A program made the translations under genes and the position numbers. 64,000 bases of DNA from Heterodera schachtii (Eukaryota > Nematoda > Chromadorea > Rhabditida > Heteroderidae), in assembly GCA_023374025.1 (NCBI GenBank), contig SIJG01000041.1, forward strand, positions 891,001 through 955,000, in the 5' to 3' direction. This document shows positions 12,123 to 33,041 of this stretch, one piece after another. How positions within the stretch are numbered: position 1 is the first letter of the stretch; every line of letters begins with the position of its first letter. A model generated the notes under the pieces. It had not been told where the DNA came from, did not search any database, and saw only the letters and a program-made list of their open reading frames with translations.

Positions 12123-13813
12123 TCAAATCCGGACAAACCGTTTATCTCGTCGTTTTTTCGGGAACGCGACCGACTGCGGCCGTGAAACGGAGTCCGAGCG
12201 ACGCGGTTTGGAACTGATGGGGTCCTTAAGGAGGCGAGAAAAATAGGTGGAAAAGGGCATAAAGTGGTGAAAACAAAAACCTCAATGACGACAAGCTCCT
12301 CATCATTGACCTTTTTTACCTGAAAATTAACTATTTCCGCAAATGGACAAATAAATAAACAAAACAAAGGGACTACCACTGACCATTGTGAGAGGAATAG
12401 GCAATAACAAAAAGAAATACCGGATAAGGGACCCAAAATTTTGATTAATATTTCTGTGTCTTTTGCAGTTACTCGTTACAAACAAATTTGTGAATGCGTA
12501 ATATTTGTACATTTGTTGGAGTTTAAAAATGTGTGTGAGATCTGTCATGTAAACTGCAAAAAGTAACGATTTCTGTGCCACCATTTACCCCCTCCCCATT
12601 TTACGGGCCTTTCCGTCTGACGGTTTTGTCCATGCCTATGGCTTACTAACCGTCGCCTCATTCGACTCGGCCATTGCGTTCTCCACGATGTTACCGTGTT
12701 CGTCATATGAGCCGGTCCATGTCCGAACCTGCGCCTCGTCGTCGTTGTCTCCGAGGTGTTCCTCTTCGATACTTGTTGTTGCTGCCTGTTTTTGATAGAC
12801 CACCGTTGTTGTGGTCGTCGTCCTTTTTCTCTCCCCACCGCCACCTTTTCCCGCGTTGTTTATATCGCCCGTGCTGTACGAACGTTGCAAATCGGTGAGT
12901 TGGACATGGCTAAATGCGGCGCCACGGAGAGCCGCGGTCGCGACAATGTCACGCGCACAAGACAAACCACGAGAGCCAAGATTGACCACCTAAAAAGCAG
13001 TAGGACAAGGAAAACGGAAAGGAAATCCAATGCAAATTAACCAAATTTAAGGTACTTTCCTATTTTGAGGCCACACCCAAAAATTAAAAAAAATTAATAA
13101 AAGGGAACGCAAAATAAACAAGGCGAGCGTAACACTAGTGATAAGGCATAAATGAAACAATTGCAGATAAATTTCGTCAAATTGATCAGCTCCTCTGTGT
13201 TTGCAGCGCTCCCTTTGTTGATTTTTTTTTTAAATTTTTGGTGTGGCCTCATAACAGGAAAGTACCATTTAATTTCCAAATTTCATTTAAAAAAGATTGA
13301 CCTGTCTGTAGGACTCATTCTTGGCTTGTTCGAGGAAATTGTCAATTTCTTCCTCGTGTTTCATAAACATCGGATGGACCCAATTGCGGTATAAGATTGA
13401 AGCGCCTCTTGTCCTGAAAAATGCAATTTATTAATTTTATATACATAAAAGATAAAATTAAATAAGTACCATGGACTGAGCAACCAAAAAACAAAAATAA
13501 TTTTCAATTCGTAGTAAAATGGAAACCTGAAAATATGTAATCCAATTAAATAAATTCAATTAACAGTTGATAAAAAAAAACCAAAATGCGAGGAAAATGT
13601 CGGCCACCGCCTCACCCGCACAAAAAATGCCAAACACAATCCAATACATCATCCATTTTACCTGGAAGAATTACGAAAATAAAGTAACCAATTGTTAAAA
13701 GTTACATATTCCTTAACGTCTTTGTTCCTGACGGCTTTGTAACTTCGATAGACCGGGTAAAGAGTGCCTGCGGTGAGAATGACAATTCGGGAGAGAAGGG
13801 TCGAGATGAACAT
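12123..13813 (-). CDS. REEP1-4 family (TB2/DP1/HVA22) ER-shaping protein
   Basis: Exons in coding order: 13706-13813, 13582-13661, 13470-13526, 13302-13413, 12651-12989, 12281-12319, 12123-12224; all phases close, giving 278 residues. The N-terminus matches the REEP1-4 subgroup closely: [56 protein letters not shown], then [13 protein letters not shown]. These are the hairpin membrane segments and amphipathic helix of the TB2 domain. The tail is Thr/Ser-rich and ends in a basic segment. Family members bend tubular ER membrane and, in the REEP1-4 branch, bind microtubules. The last two exons rest on splice phase only; another frame in the final exon is also open. Human REEP1 and REEP2 are linked to spastic paraplegia. 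Confidence 0.88.
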
Positions 13814-14997
13814 GGAAAGTCAGCAGATTAGCAAGAAATAATTAGAGAAATGATTTGCAAAATATGTATTCAAAATGAGCAAAATAAGCTTAAAGGCAAA
13901 TAAAATTATTATCAGCAGAAAGAAGGAAAATGAGAAGAACGACAAATTAATAAATCAAATCAATGGGCAAACATTGAGCAAAGGAAGTGCAACTCACATG
14001 TAAAAACAACGAACGGCGGACGAATGCACCTAACAAATAAACACAGTTAGGTAATTGCTGTTTACTGGAAATGACGCGGCAGCAATTAAAGGCGATTGGC
14101 GGGAAAAACAAAACGAAAACCGATTGGAGACTGACTCACTTTGGAATTGGATACATAATAGCCTAACCGACCAACCGACACCACCCACTCATTCATTCAG
14201 TCTCAACTTTCTTTTATGCTGTGGTGGTGGTACGAATAGACTCCGCCTTTGCTTCCCCCCCCCCCCATCGAAGAAATCCCTCCGTCCACCCCAGCAGCAG
14301 CTGCAGGGAGACACCACAAATCATATGAGATTAACTGCTGATGGAGATGAGAGTAATAAAATGGATATTCGGATTGCATTGTAATTAGTATTGTTTAAAC
14401 AGCTAACAGATTTCAAGTGCAAAAGTGCCAGTTTAAGGTCCGACCGGTGGTACTGAAGGGGCCTCCGCCCCGCTTGAGAATTTTAAATTTAATTAACAAA
14501 AAATTGATGACCGACCTTCAACATTTGATCTTTTCCCTGTGTATGTACTGCTTCAGCTATGACCCCACCCGTTACCGACGACCCATCAATCACCCAAAAA
14601 CTAATGGAGATGGGAATTGTTATACAAAGAGCAAAAATGCAAAATGTTAATAAAATATTTCAAATTATTATTTATTTTTTTATATTTTAGAAAATTTTAT
14701 GAAATTTCTGAATATATTTTTGTAGTTGAAGTTGAGAAGGGAAGAAAGAATGGTGCACAACATGTGGATTGTTGAGTTTGTAAAATGAGTTACCGAATGC
14801 ACAAAAGCCTTTATTCCAAGGGACGAACGCGTGTTGTGATCGATCACTCCGATCACTCCCCCGCCCTTTCCCTCCGTCTGTTCGTCCGTCCGTTTGCTTG
14901 CTTTTTGTCTCCCGCCATCCCTTCCTTCGCTCCTTCTTCATTTGCTTTTCCGTCTCTTTCTAAGCACTCAATACCCGGGAGCAGTTCTCGGCACCTT
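13814..14997. other. intergenic
   Basis: Contains the 5' flank of the REEP gene and the 3' flank of the collagen gene. There is a C9 run at 14257-14265 and an AT-rich block at 14645-14710. I see no exon-like segments with family similarity. Confidence 0.5.
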
Positions 14998-16403
14998 TTA
15001 CACATTTTTCCACCGTTTTGCTAACATTGTGCTCACTGGGCAGTGATCGCATCTTCCGCGTCCGCCCGAGTGTCCGCTCGTCCCGCGAGTGCCCGGCTTT
15101 CCATGGGTTCCCCTCCTTCCCGGCTGTCCGGGATCGCCCACTTAACAAAGTTCGCATGAATGGCCTTCTTTTTGTACCACCTTCTCCCGGCTGTCCGTCT
15201 TCTCCCGGACGCCCGCATTCTCCGGTAAGTCCGACGGCACCTGAAATTCTTTTATTGAGTGCTAGTTGTTTCCCTTAAAACTTACCTGGCAATCCAGGTG
15301 ATCCTGGTTGCCCTGGTGGGCCTTGTGAGCCTGCCATTTCTTGTAACATTCCAGGAATACCGGGCCTTCCTTTCTTTCCAGGCATTCCTACAATACAAAA
15401 TTATGGTCCAAAAAGTGATGATGCATTCTTCAAGTTGGCTTCTCTAAACCTGGCACCCCTCGGGGCCCGTGCGTCCCGCCAATCCCTCGCTCTCCCGGCG
15501 TTCCGTCCATGCCTGGCACTCCGTCCAGCCCATCTAATTGAAGGCAAATCGGTAGTTGGTTGTTCTACCGTTCGTTTTTGCCATACCTCTTCCGTTCGGC
15601 CCCCTTTTTCCGGGCGGTCCAATTGGCCCCGGGACCGCCTCTTCACAAACGAAACACCACTGCTAAAACAGAATGAAAAGCATGGGGGATTTCACTTTAA
15701 GCATTTGTCAAGAGGTTCAGAAGTGGTTCAGGAATAAGTCCTTTCCATTTGCTCATTCCTAGTCTCCTTTGGCGAGTGGTGTTTGGTGTACTTGGGGTTG
15801 GAGTTGCGACGGGACGGGGAAGTCGAAGGGAATTGAGTCCAGGCCTGGCGGACCATCTTGACCGTCCTTCAATTGGAATTGTATATTTAATCCCTCAAAT
15901 GGCCAATCGTTGGACCTTTCCATCGGCCCCGGGCAGTCCAGCAATGCCTTGCAATTTAATTTTGAATTTCATCTTCTGCTACTGCTAACAAATCACCTTC
16001 TTCTCCCACCCCGCATTTGCAACATTTCTCTCCCCCATTTGTCTGCCGTTTTTGCTTTGGTCCTGCCAATTTATTCTGTCCAAATGTAACCGAAAGTCAG
16101 TCCTCTTCCGAGCGCTTTCACTTCCTATTAATTAACCTCCGTTCTCCCAATTTCTCGCCAAATTGTCCTCGCGCGTAACCGACAAAATTCCATTTCGTCC
16201 TGTGCCATACTTTGCACAAATTGAATTTGATTGTACAGAAACGGCATAAAAAAGGCGACCAAAAGGGTAACGGAGAAGGAAATGGACACACAAAAAAATG
16301 CCAAACGACGCACGGAAGTCAATTCTTGGCGAAGAACAGCTTCATTCTTCGGCTTCAACTGTTGACTAAGTTCAGAATCGTAAAGGCAAAAGTCGGCGAA
16401 CAT
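14998..16403 (-). CDS. nematode cuticle collagen
   Basis: Exons in coding order: 16137-16403, 15997-16075, 15916-15947, 15792-15866, 15587-15663, 15450-15533, 15286-15387, 15181-15240, 14998-15140; about 305 residues. Exon 1 encodes the nematode cuticle collagen N-terminal domain: RRLAFFCVSISFSV, a membrane-spanning signal anchor, then DEMEFCRLR. A basic KQKR site, suited to subtilisin-like processing, precedes CCKCG. Gly-X-Y repeats follow, interrupted by a Pro/Gln/Phe-rich non-helical segment (DSIPFDFPVPSQLQPQ). The repeats end with RCDHCP, as in cuticle collagens. Collagens of this family trimerise and are cross-linked into the extracellular cuticle. The exon 15587-15663 has six C where five would keep the Gly-X-Y frame. 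Nine exons is many for a cuticle collagen. Confidence 0.9.
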
Positions 16404-16640
16404 TTGAAGGAAAAAAGAGGCGAATTTGAATTAAATGAGAGAGAGGAGAAGAAAATAAAAATGTTGGTGAAGTATTTAAAATGACATGGCATAGCAGAAG
16501 ATCAAAGAATTTGAAGAGGGACAGACTGCGAATTAGCAAATTGCCATGTCAAGAGACACTCAAATCGGAGGACGAAGTTTAAGGAGTTGAAAATGAATGA
16601 CACTAACGAGGTTTTGAACGACGTCGGATCTTAGTGATCA

Positions 16641-16697
16641 ATTTTATACAACTTAAAATAAATGAAAAAATTTTATACAACTTAAAATAAATGAAAA
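16641..16697. repeat. two direct copies of a 28-bp AT-rich unit
   Basis: The unit ATTTTATACAACTTAAAATA plus AATGAAAA occurs twice in immediate succession, about 240 bp upstream of the collagen start codon. The copies are near identical. It may be a simple duplication; a role in collagen promoter activity is not shown. Confidence 0.75.
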
Positions 16698-17479
16698 TAC
16701 CTTAAAATTTTTATCATCAAAAATAAATGATAAAAATGTACAAAGTGACATTTAAAAAAGCAGCTTATCGATGATCAATTCGATAATGAGTAACTCATTA
16801 TTATTATTCTTCTCCTCTACCTCCTTTGCATAATAAAACAAAAGACACAGCACCCCAAACAGCCGAACAAAGTCAAAAGTCCAATCAAAACAAGGCAAAT
16901 TCTGAAAGGAATGAAATGACCCATTTAAACGCCGATTGGTGTCGGGACTGAGTCTCGACTAGATTCTGACAGTCTTTGATAAAACTGACGGCTTATGTCT
17001 CACAATCAACATAAAAAGGCCGGAAAATGACCAAAAAACTGACATCGCCCAAGTTTCGAGTCGGACACAGCACTCAGTTGGGTTGTAATCGCAGCACACA
17101 TAATAATGGAAAATGGAGCCAGTGCCACAGCTGAAAGGGGACGGGACAACAAAAGTGATCAGCTGGGGGGATGGGACAACTCACTAATTGATAGCGAATG
17201 GGGACATGTAGCTGAACATGGGACATTGGTAGACGAAGGAAGAGCCGGGGGAGGACGAATAAGCGGAGGAGGAGGGAGAATGGAGGAGGATGAGGAGGAA
17301 GATGAGGGGGAAGAGTGGAGGGAAGAGATGAGTGATCAGCAGAGACGAGGAGGAGGAGGAAGAGAAGGCGGAGGAGGAAGTGAGAGTGGCACGACGACGA
17401 GGGAAGTGAGAAAGAGGAAGAGGAGGACAAAGCATGGCCTGTCAAAGGGGGAGAGAAACATTCGGATCAAAAAGAAAGG

Positions 17480-17522
17480 GGCCTCAGGAATTGAAGCGTG
17501 GGTTCGATTCCCACCCGAGGCC
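17480..17522 (+). other. tRNA-like minihelix (acceptor stem plus T arm only)
   Basis: In 43 nt the segment has a 6-bp outer stem (GGCCTC with GAGGCC) and a canonical T arm (5-bp stem GTGGG/CCCAC around the 7-nt loop TTCGATT). Between the 5' strand and the T arm there is only a short linker, so there is no D arm and no anticodon arm. This could be a tRNA pseudogene, a SINE-derived tRNA fragment, or a chance match. It is not a normal nuclear tRNA gene. Confidence 0.35.
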
Positions 17523-19342
17523 TAACATTTTGCCCATTTCTTATTCAGTACAGTCTTTTCAAAAAGGGAAAGAAACATTTGTATGGAAACAGCAAAACAA
17601 TCTCAACTTTTGCTTGCGAAAATGAAACTATTAAAAATATTCTTCAATAATTGCTTTTTTCATGTAACGCGACGATGGGAGAGGGTTTTGTGGGGAAAAG
17701 CGATGGGGCGGAAGGATGGCCATGGCCAACCGTCGGCGCAAATGCCCCCCCCCCCCCCCGCTCAAAAATGATTCCCTACGTTTCGTACATTCTTTTATGT
17801 GTTTATGTGTTTGTTTATTTCTTTTTAATTTTTATTTGTTTTGTAAAATTTTCCGGACGGAATAAAGGGAGGAAAATGAGGACTTTAAGAAGAGGACATA
17901 GCTCATTTAAGCATTACAAAAGCATGACTTTACTCATTTCTGATGAGCGTTCCAAGGGAAACGGACAAAATTAATCAAAGAATTCGAAAATTAGAAAAGG
18001 ACGGAGAGGGAAATGGGCCAAGGAGGAAAGGCTGGGGAAAAGCAGCAGCAGAGCCAATCGGATCGAATGATCAAATCGTAGTGAGAGCAATGGTTGAGTC
18101 CCATATTTGTAAGTGTTGTCGAGTGGCCGACCTTATAATTTGGCGAGAGGAAAGACAGACAATTCAACAGCTAAAAGTTGACTACTGACGACCCAAAATG
18201 GACTCGACAAACTTTGGAAATGATTTTAAATGTGAAGGGCGGGCGCTGAGCGTTCGGAATTCGGTGGATTAACGCGCATTAGTAAAGGTAAAGCTGGGCA
18301 ACGAATGAATGAATAAAAGAGAATGATACACCAACAAAATAAAAACGAATCAAAAAAAGCCTTTCCAATTTCAACGCCGACCCAAACTCGACGAATCAAT
18401 CATTTCTTTTTTCATTAATCTTTTCTCGAATGAGTGCGTTGTATGTATAACAATGTCTTATTTTTACACAATTTCCTTTTCTTGGTCTTAAATGAGAAAA
18501 TTGTTTCCTAGGCAAGTGCTTAATAGTGCGCCTAAATGAGAGGTGTATTTTTCTCAGTACTCTGTTTATTGGTTCATCTCTCGTTTTTGAGTCGGCGTGT
18601 TCATAAACGCGTCGTCGAACTGCAAAGCCCCCCTTTCAGCCAATCAGCAATCAACAGATTGTGAGTTGCCTGCGTTGCGTGTGTACATTCAACCATTTGC
18701 TTTTTGTTCCATTCCGTTGAAAAACTAAACACCTTCCATATTTTTTCTGCCAAAATGGTATGTATTATCTATGTACCTATTCAATTACTATAGAAATCAA
18801 TTAATAAATGTGTTTTCCTCGTTCTCGTTGGGAACTGGTCTTTTTGACTCCCACGTTTTAACGTACGCCCGATTTTTGGACTGTAAACTTCAAAAATTTC
18901 AACTTTGCAATTTTTATATGACTTTTTTGATATGTAATTATTTTATCGACTACTTTAAAAACAGCTTATAAAATAATAATAAGCTTTCGATTGCATTTTG
19001 TTGACAAAAAAAAAAAACTAAGTTCGGTCGGGCTGGCGTCGTGGCGCCAAAGATCCCCAATTTTTATTATTTTAATTAATTCAAACTAATTTTAATAAAA
19101 TAAAAATATTTTGTTGCAAATTGTCATCATTTTCCGTTTCCTTGGCTACGTACATTTATTTGAAGGGAATTTGTGGGTAATACTTTGGTTTGTACCCCCC
19201 CCCCCCTTTTTGAAAAAATAATTTTTTTTTTTAAAGTCGTATAAAATAAGGGAATTTGTTTATATACACATACCTATATTTGTCATGAATAGCCAACACC
19301 AATTATTATTTTCTGTTTCCTTTATTTTTAGGTCCTTTGGTG

Positions 19343-28259
<8,917 letters not shown>

Positions 28260-29153
28260 GTATGTGCTGTTCTCGAATGTTACTTTCTTATTTAGGTATT
28301 CACAATTTCTGTTTTAATTTTTATGTGCCCTTTTCAGGCCTATTTCCTTTTCTCTCCCTCGAATGAAAATTTAAAAAACTATAGAAAAATGATAAATTAA
28401 ATTGTTTTAAATGTTTTCCTCTTCGGTCATGCAAACAACTAATTTTTTTTTCAGATTTTGACCCTAAAATCCTTAACTGGTCATTTACTTTTCGGATTTC
28501 CATTTTTGCTGATTTATGGCCTGCCTTTGACTCTTTTTATCTTCTTTCCTGTCATCACAATTCTTTATTTAATTTCTTTGTATTATCAGGGGTTTATCAT
28601 TTACAATTCTTTTTTGTTTTTGTTTTCTTTAACCCCGATTCTCCATTGTCTTTTGAATCTTCAGGCATTTATTTACATATGAAATTCAATTTCATTACGT
28701 GTTAATCCCCCTCTACTGGTTCGGATATTTCACTGTTGTTTTTTGTTGTTGTTTTTTTTTATTGGAATTACCGATGTTTTACAATTTATTTTTCATTTGT
28801 TTTAAATAAACTCTGCCTCTTTTGCGCTTTTATTTTGTTGTTGTCTCTGATGAGAGTCGGCTCACAATCCGTCTGCCGTGTCCTTTTTCGGCTGTGCCAT
28901 TCTCTCATTTTTCACTAACAATAAACCCATTTCTTTGCCATTTTCTCCCTGCAACTTAAAAATAAATAAAATTGATAATCGATTTTTGGATTTTGCCTTT
29001 TTTTTCCTCGCTTTTCCTTTTAGGGTGTTATTGACAAAATTGGATTAACACCATAAAAAATGAAAGTATTCCAGCAAAACATTCGTTTTCATCCTCCCAA
29101 TTTTCCCAAAATTCTAATTTTGACCCTTCTTTCTTTTTCATTGAATCGGCCGA
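28260..29153. other. ABCC 3' flank / EPS15 5' flank
   Basis: AT-rich with T runs; AATAAA occurs at about 28805, 28920 and 28965 and could end the ABCC transcript. The next gene, on the same strand, begins at 29154. No exon-like sequence is seen between them. Confidence 0.5.
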
Positions 29154-32100
29154 ATGTCGTCGCTTGAGCAATTGGCTTCACCTCACAACGATTTTTACGA
29201 GAGTCTCTTTAGACAGGTGAAAATTTGTCGTCGATTTTGTCGTGTACATATAATAAATTTGTCCTCCCATTTTACCAAAAAGCAAAAACAGTTCCCCAGG
29301 CTTTCGAGGGTCGTTAGTCATCGCGAATTTGGCATATATTTCGACCAATTCCGAACCGCGGATCCGAATTTGAACCAAAGGAATAAAAGATTAAACCGCT
29401 AAAGGATAAAATTGAAAATTCAAAAAATTGAGTTTTTGTTACCAAAAATAGGACAAACTTTACTTTTGCCATTGCTTTTGCCATTTTGATCAATTGTCGG
29501 TATTTTCAGCTGAATCCCTCCGGAAGTGCCGAAGTCGATGCCGCGTCCATCGCCGCTTTTCTGAAAACGGCACACGGCGTTAGCGTCGCACAGCTCTCTC
29601 AGGCAAACAATGACAAAAAAATCTAAACATGCCATTCGGACCTTACTCATTATCATCTCTCAGATTTGGGAAATTGCGAGCGAATTGAGCGGATACAAAA
29701 ACCGAAGCGCACTGAACAAAATTGGCGTGTTTATATGTTTAAAGGTTTTGAATTGGAGACCACTTTTCTTTTTTAATGATGGTTTTGTCCCATTTTCAGT
29801 TGGTCGCCGGCATTCAGCATGGTAATTAGGCCTAATTAGGACTAGGGGCGTGGGGGAAGAGAGGTTCCAAATTTGTCTTTCATTCCCCGGGTGTCCAATT
29901 GCTTTTCCCCCCCTCTGATCGGCACTGTCTTTCTTTCACCGTGAAGGCTTCCCTCTCGCGCCCTCCGTTCTCGACGTGCCGTTGTCCGCCGTGCCCCAAT
30001 TTGAGTGTCTGTCCTTCCCCACGCCGCCTCCTCAGCCCCCCGTGCCGCCTCCGCCCTCCGCGGACTCAAAAAGTCCGTCAGTCTGTGCCGAATTGGCCAC
30101 CGGAGGAGGCGGTGAACAGAACTTGCCCATTGGGATGGAGGAGCAGCGCAAATACGAGGCCATCTTCCACAGTTTGGGGCCAATCGGCGGTAAACTCGGC
30201 GGGGACCAATGCAAACCGGTGCTGCTCAACTCGCAATTGCCGAAGACGACGCTGGCAAAGGTTGGCCTGTTAAAAGCCAAGGAAAATGGGGCGACCGATG
30301 GGTAAAACTGTTCATTGGCTTTAGATTTGGGACTTGGCGGACATGGACTCGGATGGATGTGAGTGAGCGGTGAATGGACATTAGCAAATGGGGAATCCGA
30401 ATGTTCGTTCATCGGGGCAATTTCTCCTCCGTCTCAGTTTTGGACCTTCCCGAGTTCATCGTTGCGCTGCACCTCGTCTACAGGGTGCGTTCACTTAGCC
30501 GAAACCATTTCACATGCCAAATTCTCACCACGCCCCTTTCCAGTCCCTCCAAAATGAGCCGGTCCCCGATCGACTGCCCCCGGCGCTGGTCCCTCCCTCC
30601 AAACTGGGCATTGTCCGTCGCATGTCCACGCGTTCCGTCGACCCCTCTCCGCACCATTCGCATCCTCCGCGTGAGTGCCGTATAAATGCCATCGATCACT
30701 TCCCTCTGTTTGATCAGCGCTCACTTGGAGCTCTCGCGCCTCCAGCGTCGCTTCCCTGAACATCCAATTCGGCCCTCCCGGCAGTCCCCCCACTCGCCCC
30801 CCTCGCCCGGCGAGTCGAGTGGCCGTCTCTCCACCGCAAAACGAGGCAAAAGCAAAGCGACAGTCACTGTTCGACCGGAATGTGGTCGAGTGGAAAATTG
30901 AGGAGTTATGCCAATACGAAAGCGAATTCGAACGGTTGGACAGCGACAGAGACGGATTTGTGGAGGGGGGCGATGTTCGGGACGTATTTCTCCGGTTGGC
31001 TTTCAAACATTTGCCATCTTCGCTAATTGCGGGCACTTTTCCCAATATTTTGTAATATTTTAATTTAAGGTCCGGCCTCCATCAAAATGTTCTTGCCCGA
31101 ATTTGGGCTCATATTGACGTGTCAAAAACGGGCAAATTGGACTTGGAGCAGTACGCAAAATGGTAAAAGAATGAAGGCAGAAGAGGAATGGCATTCTGTG
31201 ACAATTAAAGTGTCGAGCTCATCCGCGAGTGCCAAGCCGAGCAAAACAATGCGACAAACTCTGCCGAGTGCCAATCGGAGGAGGCCGTCGTCGGCGGTGG
31301 CACTCCCTCGTCGCCATCGCTGCCGGGGCACCCGTCGAATTTGGCACGTCGCGACTCGCAAATTTCGAATGCCACCAACAATTCGGTGGGTTTTCCCATA
31401 AATCCTCCAAAAACAAAGTGCCGTAATGCATTTTTAAGTCGACGGGTGGGGCGAAGGGGGCACTGTCCGAGGCGACTCAGCGAGTGATGGAACTGAACAC
31501 CGAAATCGAGCAGATCCAACAGAGACGGAGACAGGCTGAACAGGACCTTTTCCAGGCGGAGGCGGACATGAAGGTGAAGAACTCGGAGATACGGAACCTG
31601 GAGATCGAACTGCTGACACTGAACGCGACGGTGAAGCAGTTGAAGAACCAACGGGTGGAAGCAAGTGAGTGGCGGGGGAAAGGGCCAATTGGAATGAATG
31701 GCACGGCTTTTTGAGACAAACGGCTGAACGATTTGGACACCAAAATTGTGAGATTGGAGGGGACGGCAGTGGAGAACAAAAAACGGATGGAGGAGGACGA
31801 GGAGAGGCTGACCAAGACCAAAATGGACATCCAAAAAGCCAAGGACAACTCGCAGGTGGGGAGGGGGGGGGGTGAATGATTGTGAATCGGTTTTGCTATT
31901 TTAAAACAAACCAAATGAACAATTCGGAGATATTCCTCTAGGTACGGTCTGGGTCACACCAAAGGGTAAATTATCTAGCGGATACAAACCCTGGGACTGT
32001 CGGTACATTACTCACAATCAGCATGGAAACAAACATTTGTCACAATATTGGAGTAATAAATTAAAAATAATGCAATTGAAACTTTGCAGACGGAAGAGGA

Positions 32101-33041
32101 GCTTTTGACTCGGAAGCAAATTGAAGTGAACGAGCGGAGAGAGCAGAAAAGGGCGACCGACGCCCGTCTGAGGGAGCAAAACGCCAAATTCGAAGGGTTT
32201 GTGGACGAACTCACTCAGGTGGAATGACGACGAATGATGCCATTTGCTTGGTTCATTTTTTGTGATTTCTTTGCTCAGATGGAGCGGGGAATGGTCAAAA
32301 ACGAGGAGGAATGCGCACGACTGAAGGCGGACTTGGCGGAAATGGAGCGCATTTTGACAGGCGTTGAAAAGGGAGACGAAGGGGCCAAGAGGGAACTGCT
32401 GGAGAGGACATTCCAACTGAACGGGGTGAGTTTGGTCAGCAGAATGACTGACCATTGGTTCATTGGGGAAAAAAAGAAAATGATCCAAATCAAAATCGGC
32501 GGCATTCGATCGACCATTTTAAAACCAAAGGTGATTAACCAACGCACCCAATTAATTACTCTCTCAATTTAATTTCGAATTTTGATTAGCCATATCAAAA
32601 TTCCTATCACTTGGCATTTTAATTAACAAAGCTGGGTTCTGTAATGTGATAGTCTGTAATTGCATTATTACCGTACCTCCCCATTCTTTTTTCACTGTTT
32701 TATTTGAATTCGTTTTCAATGATTCTCTGCTGTTTGACTGTTACGACGGAATTCGCTTTTCAGACAGTCATCGGTAGCAGAACGAACTCAGCGGAGATGA
32801 AAAGCCCCAAAGGTAAAAAGCACTTCAAAATTTGGTCGCCTTGGCTTTGCATTTCATTTCATTTTTCGCATTCATTTCGTCCCTTTCCCAAGGCGACCCT
32901 TTTGTTCGGCATCGCTCCTCCGACCCGTTCGGCGGGAGTGAAAATGGCGCCGACGATCCGTTCGGGGTGAAGCCCTCTGCCGGTGGCACTTTCGGAGACG
33001 GCCAATTTGCTAACTTTGCCAACTTTTCGGCTTTTTCCTAA
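29154..33041 (+). CDS. ehs-1: EPS15 homologue, three EH domains, coiled coil, DPF tail
   Basis: 17 exons: 29154-29216, 29510-29602, 29664-29744, 29800-29821, 29947-30260, 30325-30358, 30438-30484, 30544-30670, 30718-30994, 31070-31162, 31211-31385, 31439-31664, 31716-31855, 32090-32218, 32279-32425, 32764-32812, 32893-33041; phases close, 721 residues. EH1 (about 1-85) has YESLFRQLNPSGS and IWEIASEL. EH2 (about 140-240) has IWDLADMDSDG and LDLPEFIVALHLVYR. EH3 (about 320-400) has a canonical EF-hand DSDRDGFVEGGD and IWAHIDVSKTGKLDL. A coiled coil of about 200 residues is followed by three DPF motifs, the AP-2-binding signature. Known role: clathrin-coated pit assembly, with EH domains binding NPF proteins. 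Intron 29603-29663 is GC-AG. The Trp expected after EH3 (AKW) is interrupted by an exon junction. Confidence 0.93.
29301..29378. repeat. degenerate dispersed repeat in ehs-1 intron 1
   Basis: The segment GGGTCGTTAGTCATCGCGAA and the following TTTCGACCAATTCCGAACC are recognisably related to both arms of the inverted-repeat element at 40874-41205, and to a poorer copy near 11836-11900. It appears to be a decayed solo arm. No ends can be defined. Confidence 0.5.

Larger units (their letters stand above)
16404..19342. other. intergenic between divergent collagen and ABCC genes
   Basis: This region should hold both promoters. Contents: a direct tandem duplication at 16641-16697, a purine-rich block 17220-17440, a tRNA-like minihelix at 17480-17522, a C13 run near 17747, and a C12 run at 19195-19206. 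An ATG directly followed by a strong donor (GTATGT at 18757) could be a tiny first coding exon of the ABCC gene, but joining it to the exon at 19332 does not keep frame. No other exon is supported. Confidence 0.45.

Noticed and set aside
17106..17525. A purine-rich frame with an acidic composition, and its antisense frame
   Set aside because: Composition-driven, no intron or domain, and it runs through the tRNA-like minihelix.
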